Below, one piece after another: positions 61,599 through 64,000 of a stretch of DNA of 64,000 nt (its first letter is position 1; each line of letters starts with the position of its first letter). The DNA lies in contig NC_090704.1 of assembly GCF_040954835.1 (NCBI RefSeq), positions 38,258,979-38,322,978 of the forward strand. Direction: 5' to 3'. The translations under genes and the position numbers were made by a program. The notes beneath the pieces are model-generated. The model did no database searches. It saw only the letters and a program-made list of their open reading frames with translations, and was not told the origin of the DNA. Source of the stretch: Lepisosteus oculatus. Its lineage: Eukaryota; Chordata; Actinopteri; Semionotiformes; Lepisosteidae.

Positions 61599-61916
61599 TG
61601 TCACGGATGTCGGAAAGGACGAACCGTGGAATGGCAGGAGAGCGAAAAGACTCGCGTCGCGGCGAGACGGGGGTTAGCCCGGGCTCAGCTATTCAAGAAA
61701 TGCTGTATTGAAACCTATGCCCTCAGGCCATGGACAGGAGTGACCTGGTGCTAGGCGGGTCTCAGGACATCTGAACCTCAATGCTGAGCGAGGAGCAGAG
61801 CAGAAGCAGGAAGTAAATAGGCTACACAACAAGACACACCAGAAAGACATGAATAATCACAAGGAACTAGGAACAGGAGAGAAGTAGAGCACCCTCTAGG
61901 TGTACTGGGTGTGACA
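61599..61916 (-). mobile_element. solo LTR related to the 57-kb element, minus strand
   Basis: On the minus strand the 318-base unit begins TGTCACACC and ends CCGTGACA. It shares blocks with the 57-kb LTR in order: ctcgctcagcattga, cctgagacccgcctagcacc, gagggcataggttt, gagcccggg. It is flanked by the 5-bp duplication taacc (61594-61598 and 61917-61921). No internal region is present, as expected after LTR-LTR recombination. It is clearly more diverged than the two LTRs at 57-58 kb are from each other. Confidence 0.88.
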
Positions 61917-61921
61917 TAACC

Positions 61922-64000
61922 CTGAGGGGTGTTTTCAGAAGCTGTCTTTGCTGTATTACTTAACATGGCAAGTAACAGTCTAATCAGAGTTCACAACAGC
62001 GAGTCACACAGAACACATTGTATGGGAAAGAAACATAACACTTCTGAAGCACTTCATGAGAAAAATGAAAATGCACAAAACAAATGCTTAAAAGTGTGTA
62101 ACAACACCTGTTATTGTATAATGTTATTGCATTGCCTCACCCAGAAAAAGGTTCTAATTTTTGGTGGAACAGATCCAACAATGCAGTTTCAATAAATGAT
62201 TCCATCAGTTGAATAAATAAAGTTCATTTCAATGCATGTACATATGAAGAGGAATAAAATGTGGTTTTGAAAAGTTACAGAGGATGTCCTCTAGCCTTTT
62301 TACTATACACTTGATAGCCTCCATATGATTTTTTGCCATCTTTTATTTTAAAATAATGTGTTGTCTTGTAGTTGGAAGGTTTACCGAAGGATCAGAATTA
62401 AATATCTTTACTTTGTACAATAATATCCCACATTATGGTCACTAATGATAACTAAAAAAACTTAAACCAATAAAGACTGTAAATAGAAATTTCTACATCT
62501 ACTGTAGGTCTAGATTTTTCTTCCTTTCCCAACTTCTTAACTCCAATTTTATTAATGTCAGTGAGAGTTCAGGTGGCTCAAAAATCCAAACTTCTCATCT
62601 GATGCCTATTTTGTACGCCATCATAATCTGCTTTATTCAGCTATTTATATCATACTGTTTAAACATCCTGTAGGCTTCTGAAAAACACATAACAGCCCTT
62701 TAAGAAACCTCAGATAAAGCAGGTCGCAATACATTTTAGAGCCTTGAGGGTGTGTTAACTATTGTAAGAGTGTTTCCAGTCTGAAGTTACAAACTAGAAA
62801 CTGATGTTTTGAACTTTGACCTGAATTAAAATATATATGTACCACTCACCAATTCAGATATCTCTGTGTGGACCTGTTAGCTATTTAAAAATACTGCGGG
62901 GCATGTTTGTTTGTTGTTTGACAGTTCTTATGCCTGGTATAATGCTTTTTCTTGATCTTTACCTAGAGGGATGTTGGTGCACAGATTAATAGGAGATGAA
63001 AAGATATGCAAATCAGATCTCAGCTTGGATGTCGGAGGGAGTGAGGTTGTAAAGAGGTCCAAGAATGCTTTGTGTATGTGCTTCAGTCTATGTGAGATGC
63101 TTGATAAATCAATGGGAAATCTAAAGCTCACTGGAAAGAAGTACAGTAGAGTAAGTTCAATGGAACATACTTTTCACAACCATCTGCCTGTATACACACT
63201 CTCTCAGATCACAGGTTAAGCGCAGTGGTCCAGAATGGACTAGTCTGGTCTGGACGGTGTCATTAACTGACTGTGACCAGGATTTCTCAAGTGAAGGTAC
63301 AGAACTGGCCAAGAGCTGCTGGTGTTCAGTGATTTTTCTAATACAGGAGATAGGAATGACCCATGAAACACACTGTGCCAGGTGCCTGTGAATTTGCTGT
63401 GGTGTCGACGAAGGACGTGCTGCTCCTCCGATCAATGCTTGCCAGACATAACGACTTTGACTTTATTTGTGTCTCTAGGTACAAAGATGGCACAAATTAG
63501 GCACAAAGAAGCCTACTTTCCTGTAAGGTTGGGGGTCATGTCCAGTCATTACACACTACTGCACTACCATACCTGCAGTATGTTGCTAACCAAATATTTT
63601 ATTTTGCTTGTACTGTATTCACTCATCAGCATCTTACACTAAATTAAAATGTTTGTGTGCTTGTAGGAATGTTCTCAACATTGTACTCAGATTTTTGGTT
63701 TTATGTACAGTATTCTTAAATGCTCATGTCATTAAATCCTGAGTCCATTAAATAAAATCATGAGCTTGCAATGACGAGAGCTATAACAGAACAGAAAGCA
63801 GCAAAAACAAAAAGGTATGCTAGGGCATCATCTTGACTTCCACATAAAATTCCACATGTACAGTACCACCAACATTTGCCACATTCTGGATTTCAATCAG
63901 TTTTCTTTTTTGTTATGCACTGTATCTTCAGTCCTTGTGTCTCTCAAAGTTCTAATTTCAATTTATTTTTTATTAATTAACTTGTGTAGATGCTATGGGA
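61922..64000 (+). other. stxbp4: presumed stxbp4 intron to right edge
   Basis: AT-rich sequence without a credible stxbp4 exon; the expected coiled-coil and WW-domain sequences were not recognised. It contains copy B of the unclassified repeat. Confidence 0.4.
63260..63327. repeat. copy B of an unclassified dispersed repeat
   Basis: Related to 55530-55595 through the phrases attaact, ctgtgaccagg, tctcaagtga and a cca-agagctgctgg block. Both copies are in the same orientation. Wider similarity fades quickly on both sides. Confidence 0.4.

Noticed and set aside
62971..63150. Open stretch ending at a good donor-like agagtaagt
   Set aside because: The acceptor at ctttacctag puts the frame out of phase with the previous STXBP4 exon, and the peptide lacks the expected features. 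It adjoins a dispersed repeat.

Overview
The window is nuclear vertebrate DNA, most likely from a ray-finned fish. It is AT-rich, its coding exons are small and separated by long introns, every exon boundary follows vertebrate splice rules, and the repeats are of the fish type: 5S-rRNA-derived and tRNA-derived SINEs, L2-like LINE pieces, a Tc1 transposon and short LTR elements. The 5S-headed SINEs and the repeat mix suggest a non-teleost such as a gar, but that is recollection and not proof. Almost all short open frames in the window are chance reading frames inside introns.

Layout. (1) 1-17.6 kb, minus strand: the 5' end of a RAB40-type small GTPase gene, closest to RAB40B. Only coding exon 1 (16458-16599) is present. 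Everything to its left is intron 1, and the remaining exons lie beyond the left edge. GC boxes near 17.5 kb mark the probable promoter. (2) 17.6-23.2 kb: intergenic sequence filled with old SINE and LINE remnants. (3) 23.2-29.3 kb, minus strand: a complete COX11 gene (mitochondrial copper chaperone for cytochrome c oxidase), with four coding exons giving 269 residues, one GC-AG intron and a probable upstream non-coding exon. (4) About 29.3-30 kb: the head-to-head interval between COX11 and STXBP4, presumably a shared promoter region. (5) 30-64 kb, plus strand: STXBP4 (Synip). Ten coding exons were assembled from 41999 to 56199. All junction phases agree and give the first 356 residues; the coiled-coil and WW-domain exons were not found and should lie to the right. 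The protein starts with an extra N-terminal PDZ domain that the mammalian protein, as I remember it, lacks.

Mobile DNA inside STXBP4 introns is the most distinctive content. It includes a full-length Tc1 element with an uninterrupted 339-residue transposase and about 215-bp inverted repeats; a 209-bp insertion flanked by a perfect 13-bp target duplication that is almost entirely an 89-bp-arm palindrome; a 1.65-kb coding-free LTR element with 329-bp LTRs, a 5-bp target duplication and internal tandem repeats; and a solo LTR of a related family.

The three host genes have unrelated roles: ubiquitin-linked Rab signalling, cytochrome oxidase assembly, and SNARE/vesicle regulation. COX11 and STXBP4 are neighbours head to head in human too, so that pair is conserved synteny. 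The RAB40B neighbour differs from the human arrangement, where TOM1L1 follows COX11.
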